Source: Burkholderia territorii (lineage in GTDB: Bacteria > Pseudomonadota > Gammaproteobacteria > Burkholderiales > Burkholderiaceae). Taken from it: a DNA stretch of 64,000 nt. A program made the position numbers and the translations under genes. The stretch is from NCBI RefSeq assembly GCF_902833055.1, contig NZ_CADFEJ010000017.1, positions 62,001 to 126,000 of the forward strand, in the 5' to 3' direction. Positions 26,959-36,200 of the stretch are shown here, one piece after another (the first letter of the stretch is position 1; each line of letters starts with the position of its first letter). The notes below the pieces were generated by a model. It had not been told where the DNA came from. It searched no databases and was given only the letters and a program-made list of their open reading frames with translations.

Positions 26959-29900
26959 TCAGGATTTCAGCGGTCCGCCAAACCCGGTCGTCGGCAGTTT
27001 CATGCCCGTCGCACCCGCCGCCGACGCCACCGTCGCAGTGCCCTTGCCCGCAATTCCCGCGACGCCGGGCAACGCACCCTGTAACGCACCGGACGCCGCA
27101 TTCGCAGCCGGCGCGGCGAGCGCTGCAAGGCCGCCCTGCCGTGCGGCCTGCACCATCCCGGCCACCTGCTTCGCAGCGCTGCCCAGGCTCGAAGCCGTCT
27201 GCAGCGCGGAAACGGCGCCTGCCCCACCGAGCGCACTCGCGGCAGCCGGCAACGCGGAACTCGCGAGACCGCCGAGCGCCGCGCCGGCGCCGCCACCGCT
27301 CACGAGGCCCAACGCCGCCGTGGTCGCAGCGGGCGCCATTCCCTGGAGCTGGCTGGCAAGCTGCCCGCTCGCCGCTGCCTGCGCCGCCTCCGGCGACGGC
27401 GCGACCGGCTCTGCCGGCCAATTCGCCTGCTTGAAATAGTTCGCCGGCTGATCCGACTCGCGCGGGTCCTTGCCGAATTCGACGCGCACCGCGCCCGGCG
27501 GCAAACCGCTCACGACGGTGTGGCCGCTGCTGTCGAGCGCGCCCTTTTTCAGCACGGCGCCGTTCACGTCTCTCACCGTGAACAGCCCGCCCTTCACCGC
27601 CTCGCCATTCACGTACTTGTGAAACAGCTCCAACTGTCCCGGCTGATCCGGCCTCGGGCTCGGCAACGGATATCCCATGCTTGCCGGGCCCGCGAACGTA
27701 TGCGACGCGCCCTTTACATCTACCGCGCCCGGCGTATGAATCTCGATGTTGCCGTCCTTGATGCGGATATAGCCGCCGCCGCTCGTCAGCAGAATCCCCT
27801 GATCGGCCGCGATCTCGATCCGCTCCGTTGCGGACACAACCTTCACCGACTTCTGCGCGGTCACCTCGACGTTGTCCGACTGCGCCTGGATCTCGACCTT
27901 GCCCTTGCCCGCGAACAGCTTCATCCCCGCGTTCTGCACGAACAGGCTCAGCTTCTGACCGATGCTGCCGATCAGCGACTTGCCCGTCGCGACGTGCACG
28001 CTCTGTCCGCTCGCCACGTTCACGTGATCGTTCGCGACCATGTGCAGCGATTGCTGCGTCGACATCCCGATCCCCGACGGGCTGCCGAACAGCATCACCG
28101 GTTCCTTGAACGCATTCGCGCTGCCCGTGCCACCACCCGCCGTGCGCCCGCCGGATGCGTTGCCTGACGCGCTGTCCTGCGTCGCGTCGGTGAACGCGCG
28201 CATCGAGTCCTGCGCATCCTTCAGGCTTTCCGCCTGATGCTGCTCGCTCACGCCCGACATCGCCTCGACCAGACTCTCGCCCGTCACGAGCTGTTGCTGC
28301 GCTTCCTTCACGTCCAGCGGCTGGCTGTTCGGCGCCTTCGGATGGGTGGTCACGTACAGGCCCTGGCTCGCCCGCACCGCGCCATACGCGTCCGAACGCA
28401 GATCGAAGCCGCTGCCGAGATACGACCCGCGCGCATTGCCGTTCTGATCGATGAGGTAGCCCAGATGCAGCAGACTGTTCGCGCTGCTGCTCATCAGCTG
28501 CACGCGGTTCTGCCCGGTTGCGTCGTCCATCACGAGGTGGTTGTAGCCGCTGCCCGAATATTCTTTCGACCGGTAGCCAGAGAGAATCCCGTCGCTATGC
28601 CACTGCGGCTGGTTCGCGCCGTTGTACACGCGCCCGACCGCGAGCGGCCGATCGCAATCGCCGCCCACGTAGTCGATCAGCACTTCCTCGCCGATGCGCG
28701 GCACATGCACGCCGCCGTAGCCCGCGCCGGTATCCGACTGCACGACGCGCACCCAGCACGACGCGTTCTCGTTGCCCGGGTTCAGGCGGTCCCACACGAA
28801 CTGCACGCGAATCCGGTTCAGCTCGTCGGTATAGACTTCCTCGCCCTGCGGCCCGACGACGATCGCCGTCTCGAGGTGCATCTTCGGTTTCTCGTGTTCG
28901 AACGGGCTGCGATACGGCACGCTCACGCGCTGCGCCTCGACTTCGACCAGATAGAAGCCGACCGAGCCGTCGTCGTGCGGCACGCGAAACGCCGGGTCGG
29001 CACCGTAGCCCTCCTGCGCCTGCATCAACGCTTCGCGCAGGCTGTACGGGAAATCCGCGCTGCTGCTTGCAACGGGCAGGTTGTTTTCGATCCACCATTC
29101 GACGCCGATCGCCGCGAATTCGCGCTGGTCGGCCGGATCGCGATCGTGCTCGGGATGATCCGACAGCGTGAAGCGCCGGCCCGCGTCGATCGCACGCACA
29201 GCGCCAGCGCCATGGAAGCGCTTGGCCTGCGATTCCCATTCCTCCATCCGGATCTTCGTCAGATGGTCGCCGCGCGTCTGGTCCAGATACGTGTACGCGC
29301 CGGTGTACTCGTACACCTCGAGCTGGTCGGGCAATTCGCCCTGGCCGGCCATCGTCGGCAGCGTCGTGCCCTTCGGATTCGACGGTTGCGAAGGGTTCTT
29401 GTAGTCGAACGTGCGCGTCGTGCGCGTCACGCTCTGCAGTGTGCGCGAGCCCGACCATTGCGTGAACCCGTCGGCTTCGCTCGCCGCGCCGCCGCGATAG
29501 AAGCGCACCGTTTCCGGCGACAACGGCGCGAATGCCTGCAGGTTGTCGGTGATCACCAGCGTGTGCGACTTGCCGTCGTCGGCCTGCTGCCATGTGCTGT
29601 AGAGGCCTTCGCTCTCCATCAGCCGATGCACGAAATGCCAGTCGGTATCGTGCTGGCGGGTATATGAACGGCTCGGAAGCGGCTGCGACAGCGCGAAGCG
29701 GAAATGCCCGCGCGCCTGCGGATGCTGGTTCAGCACGTCGCTGATGATCTGGTCGACGGTCGTGTCGTTCCAGAGGCGCTGGTCGCGACGAAACTTCAGG
29801 AAATGGGTGAAATCGGCGAACGTGAGCTGATAGGTCGTGAGCCCGCCGTCGGCGCCGAGGCGGCGCGCGGTGTGGACGTATCCGTTGATCGGCCGGTAGC

Positions 29901-30138
29901 TGCGATCGCCCTGCTGGATCCACAACGTCACGGGCTGCGCGATCAGCTTTTTCAGTTCCAGATCACTGTCGGTCGACAGCACGTCGAGCGTGAATTCGTA
30001 CGCGCGACCGATGCGCGAACGGCCGACGGCCCGCTGCACGGTCAGCACATTGGCGCCCAACGGCGTATCGAGCTTCAACAGCCGGTCCTGCTGAAGCAAC
30101 CCGCCGCGCAAGGCGGCAACAGTGTTCTGCATGTTCAT
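26959..30138 (-). CDS. vgrG: VgrG/TssI spike protein with long Ala/Gly-rich tail (VgrG2)
   Basis: The 1059-aa product shares most of its body with VgrG1 (gp27-like, OB-fold with WVRVVQSDTGAGYGG, DUF2345-like beta-helix). After the helix it has a transthyretin-like module (about 835-894) and then a roughly 165-residue tail from 895 made largely of Ala and Gly, ending MKLPTTGFGGPLKS. VgrG1 lacks this tail. It starts the vgrG2-rhs-immunity unit; the tail probably docks the Rhs N-terminus. The ATG at 30138 has an AAGG site 8-9 bp upstream; a second ATG lies two codons in. Confidence 0.95.
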   Translation of the reverse strand: MNMQNTVAALRGGLLQQDRLLKLDTPLGANVLTVQRAVGRSRIGRAYEFTLDVLSTDSDLELKKLIAQPVTLWIQQGDRSYRPINGYVHTARRLGADGGLTTYQLTFADFTHFLKFRRDQRLWNDTTVDQIISDVLNQHPQARGHFRFALSQPLPSRSYTRQHDTDWHFVHRLMESEGLYSTWQQADDGKSHTLVITDNLQAFAPLSPETVRFYRGGAASEADGFTQWSGSRTLQSVTRTTRTFDYKNPSQPSNPKGTTLPTMAGQGELPDQLEVYEYTGAYTYLDQTRGDHLTKIRMEEWESQAKRFHGAGAVRAIDAGRRFTLSDHPEHDRDPADQREFAAIGVEWWIENNLPVASSSADFPYSLREALMQAQEGYGADPAFRVPHDDGSVGFYLVEVEAQRVSVPYRSPFEHEKPKMHLETAIVVGPQGEEVYTDELNRIRVQFVWDRLNPGNENASCWVRVVQSDTGAGYGGVHVPRIGEEVLIDYVGGDCDRPLAVGRVYNGANQPQWHSDGILSGYRSKEYSGSGYNHLVMDDATGQNRVQLMSSSANSLLHLGYLIDQNGNARGSYLGSGFDLRSDAYGAVRASQGLYVTTHPKAPNSQPLDVKEAQQQLVTGESLVEAMSGVSEQHQAESLKDAQDSMRAFTDATQDSASGNASGGRTAGGGTGSANAFKEPVMLFGSPSGIGMSTQQSLHMVANDHVNVASGQSVHVATGKSLIGSIGQKLSLFVQNAGMKLFAGKGKVEIQAQSDNVEVTAQKSVKVVSATERIEIAADQGILLTSGGGYIRIKDGNIEIHTPGAVDVKGASHTFAGPASMGYPLPSPRPDQPGQLELFHKYVNGEAVKGGLFTVRDVNGAVLKKGALDSSGHTVVSGLPPGAVRVEFGKDPRESDQPANYFKQANWPAEPVAPSPEAAQAAASGQLASQLQGMAPAATTAALGLVSGGGAGAALGGLASSALPAAASALGGAGAVSALQTASSLGSAAKQVAGMVQAARQGGLAALAAPAANAASGALQGALPGVAGIAGKGTATVASAAGATGMKLPTTGFGGPLKS

Positions 30139-30497
30139 GGCTACGGCCTTTTCTTCTTTTGACGCGCCCTCGGATGGCGCGCTATGCGATTTCGCTCGCG
30201 CGATTTTACAGACAAATTACTGCGCGACTCAGAAAAATGACCTGATTTAAAAGAGTTTTTGGTCGCATATTCCGAACGGTTCGGGGAAGCCGCTCGAACG
30301 CGGGTTCGACACGCATCCGCCGTAACGTCGCACTGAATTGCTCGCTCATGGCCCGCTGAAATCGATTGCAATCAGGGCCAATTCGACTTCCGGCGCGAGC
30401 CGGTTGCGAGTAGTGTCTACGTGCCCGTATTCCGGCCAAGCCAGGGCACGACCGGTGCCCGGCGCTCGATTACCACACTGAACACTGGAGATCTGCG
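30139..30497 (+). other. Intergenic region between divergent vgrG2 and the ABC binding protein
   Basis: This 359-bp gap should contain promoters in both directions. On the minus strand a TAAAAT box occurs about 80 bp before vgrG2 but lacks a good -35. A perfect 6-bp inverted repeat with a 1-nt centre (CCGAAC-G-GTTCGG) lies at 30272-30284 and could be an operator. No gene was seen. Confidence 0.35.
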
Positions 30498-31298
30498 ATG
30501 AAACGTTCGAAGTTCCTGCTGTCGGGCCTGCTGCTCGCGTCGGCCCTCGGTTTCACGGCCGTCGCCGCGCACGCTGAAGACCTGCTCGACTCGGTGAAGA
30601 AGGCCGGCGTGCTGCGCGTCGGCCTCGAGGGCACGTATCCGCCGTTCAACTCGCGCGGCACGTCGGGACAGCTCGAGGGCTTCGACGTCGATGTCGCCAA
30701 CGCGGTTGCCGGCAAGCTCGGCGTGAAGACGCAGTTCGTCCCGACCGAATGGAGCGGGATCATCGCGGGGCTGCAGGCCGGCAAGTTCGACGTGATCGTC
30801 AACCAGGTCACGATCACGCCGCAGCGCAAGGAAGCGCTCGACTTCAGCGAACCGTACACCTACTCGGCCGCGCAGCTGATCCAGCGCAAGGACGACACGC
30901 GCAACTTCAAGTCGCTGGAGGATTTCAAGGGCAAGAAGCTGGGCGTGACGCTCGGCACCAACTATGACCAGATGGCCCGCAGCGTGCCGGGCATCGAGGT
31001 GCAGACGTATCCCGGCGCACCGGAAAAGCTGCGCGACCTCGCCGCGGGCCGGATCGAAGCGACGCTCGACGATCGCCTGATGCTGCCGTACATGATCAAG
31101 ACGTCGAATCTGCCGCTGCGCTCGGGCGCGGTGCTCAACGGCGGCAAGCAGGAGATGGCGATCCCGTTCCGCAAGGGCAATCCGAAGTTCGAGAAGGCGA
31201 TCAACGACGCGCTCGATTCGCTGCGCAAGGAAGGCACGCTGAAGAAGATCTCGATGCACTGGTTCGGCAGCGATGTGACGGTGCCGGTCGCGCAGTAA
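30498..31298 (+). CDS. Periplasmic amino-acid-binding protein of an ABC transporter (SBP family 3)
   Basis: The 266-aa product has a signal peptide cleaved near AHA-E (residue 27) and the family 3 fold: LRVGLEGTYPPFN (about 41-53), GFDVDVANAVAG (about 63-74), and the RKEALDFSEPYTYS hinge region. These are typical of polar amino acid or cystine binding proteins. No permease or ATPase gene is next to it, so it must share a transporter encoded elsewhere. The exact ligand cannot be read from the sequence. Confidence 0.9.
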   Translation: MKRSKFLLSGLLLASALGFTAVAAHAEDLLDSVKKAGVLRVGLEGTYPPFNSRGTSGQLEGFDVDVANAVAGKLGVKTQFVPTEWSGIIAGLQAGKFDVIVNQVTITPQRKEALDFSEPYTYSAAQLIQRKDDTRNFKSLEDFKGKKLGVTLGTNYDQMARSVPGIEVQTYPGAPEKLRDLAAGRIEATLDDRLMLPYMIKTSNLPLRSGAVLNGGKQEMAIPFRKGNPKFEKAINDALDSLRKEGTLKKISMHWFGSDVTVPVAQ

Positions 31299-31377
31299 GC
31301 GGTTCGCCGCGTTCGTATTGCGTCACGTCATTCGCTGCGAAGGCGTGACGCCTCATTTGCGTGACGCTTCCTTTCTC

Positions 31378-31581
31378 TCAAGCCGCTTCGTCGAAGCGCG
31401 CAAGCAGCATCTGGCCGATCGGCGTAAGCGCCGGGCGCGCCGCCACCGCATTCACGCGTACCTGCGTATCGTCCACCAGCCGCTTTTCAACAAGCACGGC
31501 GAACGCCGGATTCGACGGGTCGACACTGTCCGGTGCGCGGGCAACCCGCAACAGCATTGAAAATTCGTGCGGACTCAGCAT
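31378..31581 (-). CDS. Small hypothetical protein
   Basis: The 67-aa product runs from an ATG at 31581 preceded by an AGGAG site 9 bp upstream. Predicted mostly helical with no signal or membrane segment; it ends in PIGQMLLARFDEAA. It is convergent with the binding-protein gene. A longer reading frame upstream of the ATG has no ribosome site. Function unknown. The stretch 31582-31801 shows no gene. Confidence 0.6.
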   Translation of the reverse strand: MLSPHEFSMLLRVARAPDSVDPSNPAFAVLVEKRLVDDTQVRVNAVAARPALTPIGQMLLARFDEAA

Positions 31582-31801
31582 GGTCCTTGTCTCCTGATCG
31601 TCCGCGATCCAGTGTGATCGGCGTCGATCGTGTTTTCGGATGGAGTGGCTCGAAGGCATGGGGATGCGGAAATGCGCGGCCGTTTGCGACGAGGGCACGT
31701 CGTCGCGAGGAGGCCGGCGCTCCCTGAGCGGGGCGATGTCATCGGATCCGCCGGATGCGTACGCCACTGCTGGGACGTGCAACGTTATTGGGTCATCGTG
31801 A

Positions 31802-31987
31802 CGCGGCCGTGACAATAAAAGAGGCGGCAACAAAGGTGAGTCCGACGGTGCCTACGACGTGTCCAACAACAGTTGCATGACGCACGTGATGGACGTGCTC
31901 AACGCCGGCGGAGCCGACGTTCCGGCGCGCGGCAAGCGTGCGTGGGCATTCCTCAACCGTGCTGGCGTCGGCCCACGTACAAAGTAA
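31802..31987 (+). pseudogene. C-terminal remnant of a papain/NlpC-like toxin (tentative)
   Basis: A 61-codon open frame without a plausible start lies between a TGA (31799-31801) and TAA (31985-31987). It encodes YDVSNNSCMTHVMDVLNAGG then RAWAFLNRAG. The N-S-C followed by a helix and AGG resembles the last part of permuted papain/NlpC-type enzymes found in secreted effectors, where the Cys is catalytic. The N-terminal part is absent and no related sequence was seen upstream. It ends 21 bp before the next gene, as a toxin tail would before its partner gene. Resemblance was judged by eye. Confidence 0.4.
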
Positions 31988-32008
31988 CCGATGACGAGGT
32001 AGCGACAG

Positions 32009-32710
32009 ATGATGTCTCCAACGTTGTGCGCCAGACATGGCGTCCGGCCGTTCACAGTGGCATCGAAACGTATTGGCGACCGAATTCGCGAGCGAGGACG
32101 ATTCGAGCGCGAAGAATTGGTGCGGGTGTCGTTGGATCGGCCCAAACGCAGCCAGGTTAAATGGATGACTCGCGCGGATCTGGACGAGCATGCGGTAGAG
32201 GCCAGCCATGTCGACGGCGTCGCACATGTCACCGAACTGCGAAAGATCGCATTGCTCGACCAGGCGTGCGGGCCTGTTTGCCCGGATTGCCTCGATGAAC
32301 TGCTCGTGCGTTCGGGCGAACAACCGCACTCGCCGACGCCGGCGTCACGTGCGTTCGACACGGCGATCGTCGCCGAGAATGCGACGGTAAGCGGCCCGCT
32401 CGTCAAATGCGGCATTCACGGGATTGTTTTCGGTTCATGCACGTCCCCGGACATGGCAGCCTTGATCGATCTGCGCGACACGCGGCCACCCGGCCCTGTA
32501 GTGAAGGTAGTCGTGGTTTCGCCGAAAGCCGAAAACGAATTCTGGTTCGACGAAGCATTTCTTCGCCGCTCACTTGGAGCAGACGTCGATCTTTCCGATG
32601 GCGTCTGTCGCATGGAATCGGGCGAGCGCAGCCTTCTTCTGCTCGAAAGCGGAAAATCGGTATGCAGGCACTGCCTGAAGGACTGGCTGCGGCGCAACGG
32701 CCTCGCTTAG
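32009..32710 (+). CDS. Protein with two copies of a CxxH...CxxC domain, function unknown
   Basis: The 233-aa product is an internal tandem duplication. Half 1 has C7-x2-H10-G and C91-x2-C94-L; half 2 has C134-x2-H137-G and C219-x2-C222-L. The spacing between the pairs is nearly the same (84 and 85 residues). Each half could bind one zinc through C-H-C-C ligands. Between the pairs the halves have diverged. The tandem ATGs at 32009/32012 follow a GAGG site. It sits just after a toxin remnant, so an immunity or adaptor role is possible. Family not recognised. Confidence 0.7.
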   Translation: MMSPTLCARHGVRPFTVASKRIGDRIRERGRFEREELVRVSLDRPKRSQVKWMTRADLDEHAVEASHVDGVAHVTELRKIALLDQACGPVCPDCLDELLVRSGEQPHSPTPASRAFDTAIVAENATVSGPLVKCGIHGIVFGSCTSPDMAALIDLRDTRPPGPVVKVVVVSPKAENEFWFDEAFLRRSLGADVDLSDGVCRMESGERSLLLLESGKSVCRHCLKDWLRRNGLA

Positions 32711-32851
32711 CAACGTACGGCAATCTGGCGGATGGTCGGCGCCCGGGCGTGAAGGAAATCCCGCGTGCTCGCGTGCGCACATGCAATACGCTGAAGTGGC
32801 TTTGCCGCGCGCCCGGCGTCGGGTTTATCGGTTCGCGGCGCAGAAACGACG

Positions 32852-32882
32852 AAGGGCCGGGAGAAAAAATCTCCCGGCCCTT
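32852..32882. terminator. 13-bp perfect hairpin, ancestral tRNA-Thr terminator
   Basis: Bases 32852-32864 pair perfectly with 32870-32882 around five A. It lies 7 bp from the outer end of the att repeat. Before island insertion it would have been directly downstream of the tRNA-Thr gene (minus strand), so it is probably the original tRNA terminator. It can also stop plus-strand transcripts from the gene at 32009. Confidence 0.6.
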
Positions 32883-32888
32883 CGTTCA

Positions 32889-32937
32889 ATTTGGTGCCGG
32901 CTGCAGGACTCGAACCCGCCACCTGATGATTACAAAT
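32889..32937 (-). repeat. att direct repeat: 3' part of tRNA-Thr (distal island end)
   Basis: 49 bp identical to 40550-40598. The sequence is the 3' portion of tRNA-Thr from the anticodon loop through the T arm and CCA, plus 3 bp. The 5' half of the tRNA is missing here, so it is not a working tRNA gene but the distal attachment scar of the island. The following 32938-33204 is AT-rich, with two close AAGCGTA words (32968-32988) that might be integrase arm sites; no gene seen. Confidence 0.9.
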
Positions 32938-33204
32938 TTGCCCTTAACGCGGTGTTCCTAGAGAAATCAAGCGTATACAAGCGTAACCTGAAGTACTGAA
33001 AAGTATTTATACATCAGTAACTTAGCGTGGTTTGGCGTAGCTTACCCGAACTGACGTCTGTACCGCAGATGTATCGACGCATATGGAGCCCGACGCCCGA
33101 ATATCAGAACACTGTTACGCACCTCGAAGGCACGGCAGTAGCTCAGAGATTCGGTTCGCCAAGGCCGACGATGAGAGAACGGCTTTCGTGCTGCCACCAC
33201 GACT

Positions 33205-36200
33205 CTAGTGTTTCCAGTCCAGACGCTCTGCGTCTTCGTCATGGCGAAGCGCTTGGTCTTCATAGCTGTCCGCCAGGGTGTCGAGGGCCTTCGCGGTGTG
33301 TGGATGTTCGTAGCCAATCGCCTTCGCCCATCTGCGATACTTCGCAGCCTCCTGGCGCTCGAGATTCCCTCCATCGCGTGGCATCCGTGTTGTGACACCG
33401 CGTCGGTTACTCTTTCCGATCCAGAAGCCTTCAATCAGTGCCTTGTTGTGAAACAACTCGATTGCGTCACGCACCGCTTCGGCTGGCCAGTTGCCGTCAG
33501 CACCTACTGGAGAGGCCGACAACATCTTCCCGATCCGGTCGTCGGCGGCATCCTCCCGCCCAGCCGCTTTAGCAAGTGAACGTGCTTCCTTTATCCAGGC
33601 CTTCAGAATCTCGCCATCGATCGTGCCGTCGTCACGGGTGCCAGGCAGGCGGTCCCAGAGCTCTAACAGCCGATAAGCCTGATTGGCAACGGCGTGGGCA
33701 TGCTCCGGGTTCTCCGATTCGACATCGGCAACCCCACTCTCCTCGCTCGGCTTGAACACCGCACTTAGCATCTGGATGAATAGCGTGGGCTGCTCCGAAA
33801 GCGCATCCAACAGTACCCTTACCGGCCGACGCGAATGCTCCAGAAGCGGTAGATAGGCCCACTCGAGGTCAACCAGGGTGTTCTTGTCCACATCAATGCG
33901 CGCATCCAGAACTTGGAGGATCTCGCCGACGTAATGCTGGAACATAGTTGCATTATTTGTATCGTCGCTGTCTTCGAACGGTTGGTGCACCGCCTCCCAC
34001 AGTACCTCAACGAGCAGGCTTGACGGCAGATGAACCTTGCCACCGCGGCTTGCCAAAGGCAGCGCATGGCGCGCTCGACCGACAGAAATCAGTTTGCGGA
34101 TGGTGAAAGCAACTTCGTCGCCGTCTTCGCCTACCCAAAACACTGGCGCTCGGCGCCAGTAGGTATCTTCGATTTCCGGGCCGGCCTTGGCGACTTGCTC
34201 CCACGTCCAGCGTTGAACCGGTAGAGCGCGCAGGATCGTCAACAGTGCGACGTCACCCCAACCCTCGCCCTTAGCTTTGGCGATCAAGGCCGCCGCCCAG
34301 GGCTCCTTTCGATCACGGAAAGCGGAAACAATTAGGCCGTGGGCTACATCCCGCTCACGAGCGTTGTCGCTCTGAAGCGCTGTTTCTACAAGCGCATCGA
34401 GGTCGGACTCAGAAAGTCCGCTGTCGTAGAGCGCTTTGCCTAGGTAACCGGCGGTGTCAACTAGGCGCGCAAGTGCCATGACAATTGCCACGCCACCCTC
34501 AGCGAAGAGTGCATGCGCTGCCTGCTGTCGGGCGACGTCGACGTCGCGCTCCTGCGCCTCCCAGCCCGCCGTCGAAGGTTTGGGCAGAGCGACGGGTTGC
34601 TCAAAGAGCCAAGCAGCGCGCTCAAGCTGATCGAGTGGCGCAAAGCGGTCGTAGATGGCTTCCAGCCGATCCAGGACTTCTGTCGGCATAGACCATCCGG
34701 CGTCCGGGAACTGTCGATGGTGGTGCAGAACTTGCCGCAGGCTCTTCCAAAGCACCGCGCGATCGGCTTTGGCAGTGATCTTCAGTTCCACTGCCTCCAG
34801 CGTCGAGAGTCCGGCTTCTGCGTCCGGCGCTAGATCCGCGAACCTATCAAGAAGGGCCGACCAGCGAGAGGCGTTCACACCTACATCCGCAAGCAGCCGT
34901 TCAGTGATCGCCGCCGCGCCGCGCCCAATCAAGCCGTAGGTCACCGCCTCGACCTTGTCGATCGTGAAGTCGCGCCATCGCGGCATGGGTGACGGCGTGC
35001 ACGTGTCGTGGCCTCTAGGCAGAACGCCGAGCATCAGTTTCCACGCAGCCTCGCTTTCTTGCTTTCGAATCAGGTCGAGAGCCCGAAGCCGCTGGTCGAG
35101 CGTCGCATAGGTTTGAGGGTTCCAGAGGAGGTGAATTTTGCGCAGACTTTCCGCTGGCCGGTTCGCGTACCTCCCAGGTGGGTTGTCGATAGCGTCGAGG
35201 CGGGCCAAGACATGGGTCACGCGCGGCATCAGTTCTGGCGACCAAGCCAAAGACTCAAGCGCCCAAAGCAAATCCGAAAGATGCTCTGTCCCGAACAGGC
35301 CTCCGTCGTCAGTGCTGAACAGAGCACGGATGGAGGAGGCGTTCTGATCAAGGCTGTCCTCGATCGCGCCCAGGAAAGCCTTGGGCGATGCCTCGGCCAG
35401 TAGCCGGAAATCCCGTGAGAGTGACCACCACCGTTGCTGGTCGGCATTCCGGAGCAGCTTGTCGACGATGGCATCGGCACGCCGTGCCGCGTCGGAGACC
35501 GTACGAACTTCCTCACCCCATCGAGCAAGCAGGATCAACACCTGCCCTATACCGTGGCGCAGCATCCCCGAATAGATCTGACGAATACCTTGCACGGACG
35601 CCATCCAGCGGTCGCTGGGGGCCATCTCGAAGCGTGGGTCCGCAGAACCGAGCACTGTGTGTGCAGCGGCCTCAAAGCGCGTGATATCGATGCTCGTCAG
35701 GTACGGCGCGAGCGAGAACCACGCGTCAACCGGTGAAGCGATGCGCCAGGTCGATCCGATCTTCTGCACCGGGCTGTCGAAACTACCGACGTAGGAGGTC
35801 AGCGTAGCGATGACAGCCTCATAAGGCTCGCCTGCGATCTCGGCGAGCCGCACTCGATCGGCCTCAACGTTCTCGTCCCAACCGCCGGCCAGCAGCGCTG
35901 CCAGCAAAGCACGTGGCGGCGTTTCCTGTGCCCAGCGAGGACGACGCCCCGGCGCGCCCGGGATGAGACGGCGAAGGACGGCGAGGTTGCGAGCGCTATC
36001 GCGAGCCAGCGCATTAGCCCGAAGCTCGGTGATCCCGGCTGCGATTAGAGCGCTGGCAATTCCTTCACGCGAGGGAGCCGCAAGGGTGCGAACTTCGCCG
36101 CGCGCCACTGGCCGATCGTCATAGGCCTGCAACACATAGTGTGCTCTGCCCACAAGAGTCGCAGCTAGACCGGGTTCAGGCTCGGTCAGAACCAGGATCA

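Noticed and set aside
30272..30284. CCGAAC-G-GTTCGG palindrome as a proven operator
   Set aside because: It is perfect but short, and no matching second site or adjacent regulator gene was found; kept only as a note in the intergenic entry.
31793..32329. 178-codon minus-strand frame
   Set aside because: It is opposite the CxxH/CxxC gene, whose repeated ligand pattern shows that the plus strand is coding.
32889..32937. A second tRNA-Thr gene
   Set aside because: Only the 3' part is present; no D arm or 5' acceptor strand. It is the att repeat.
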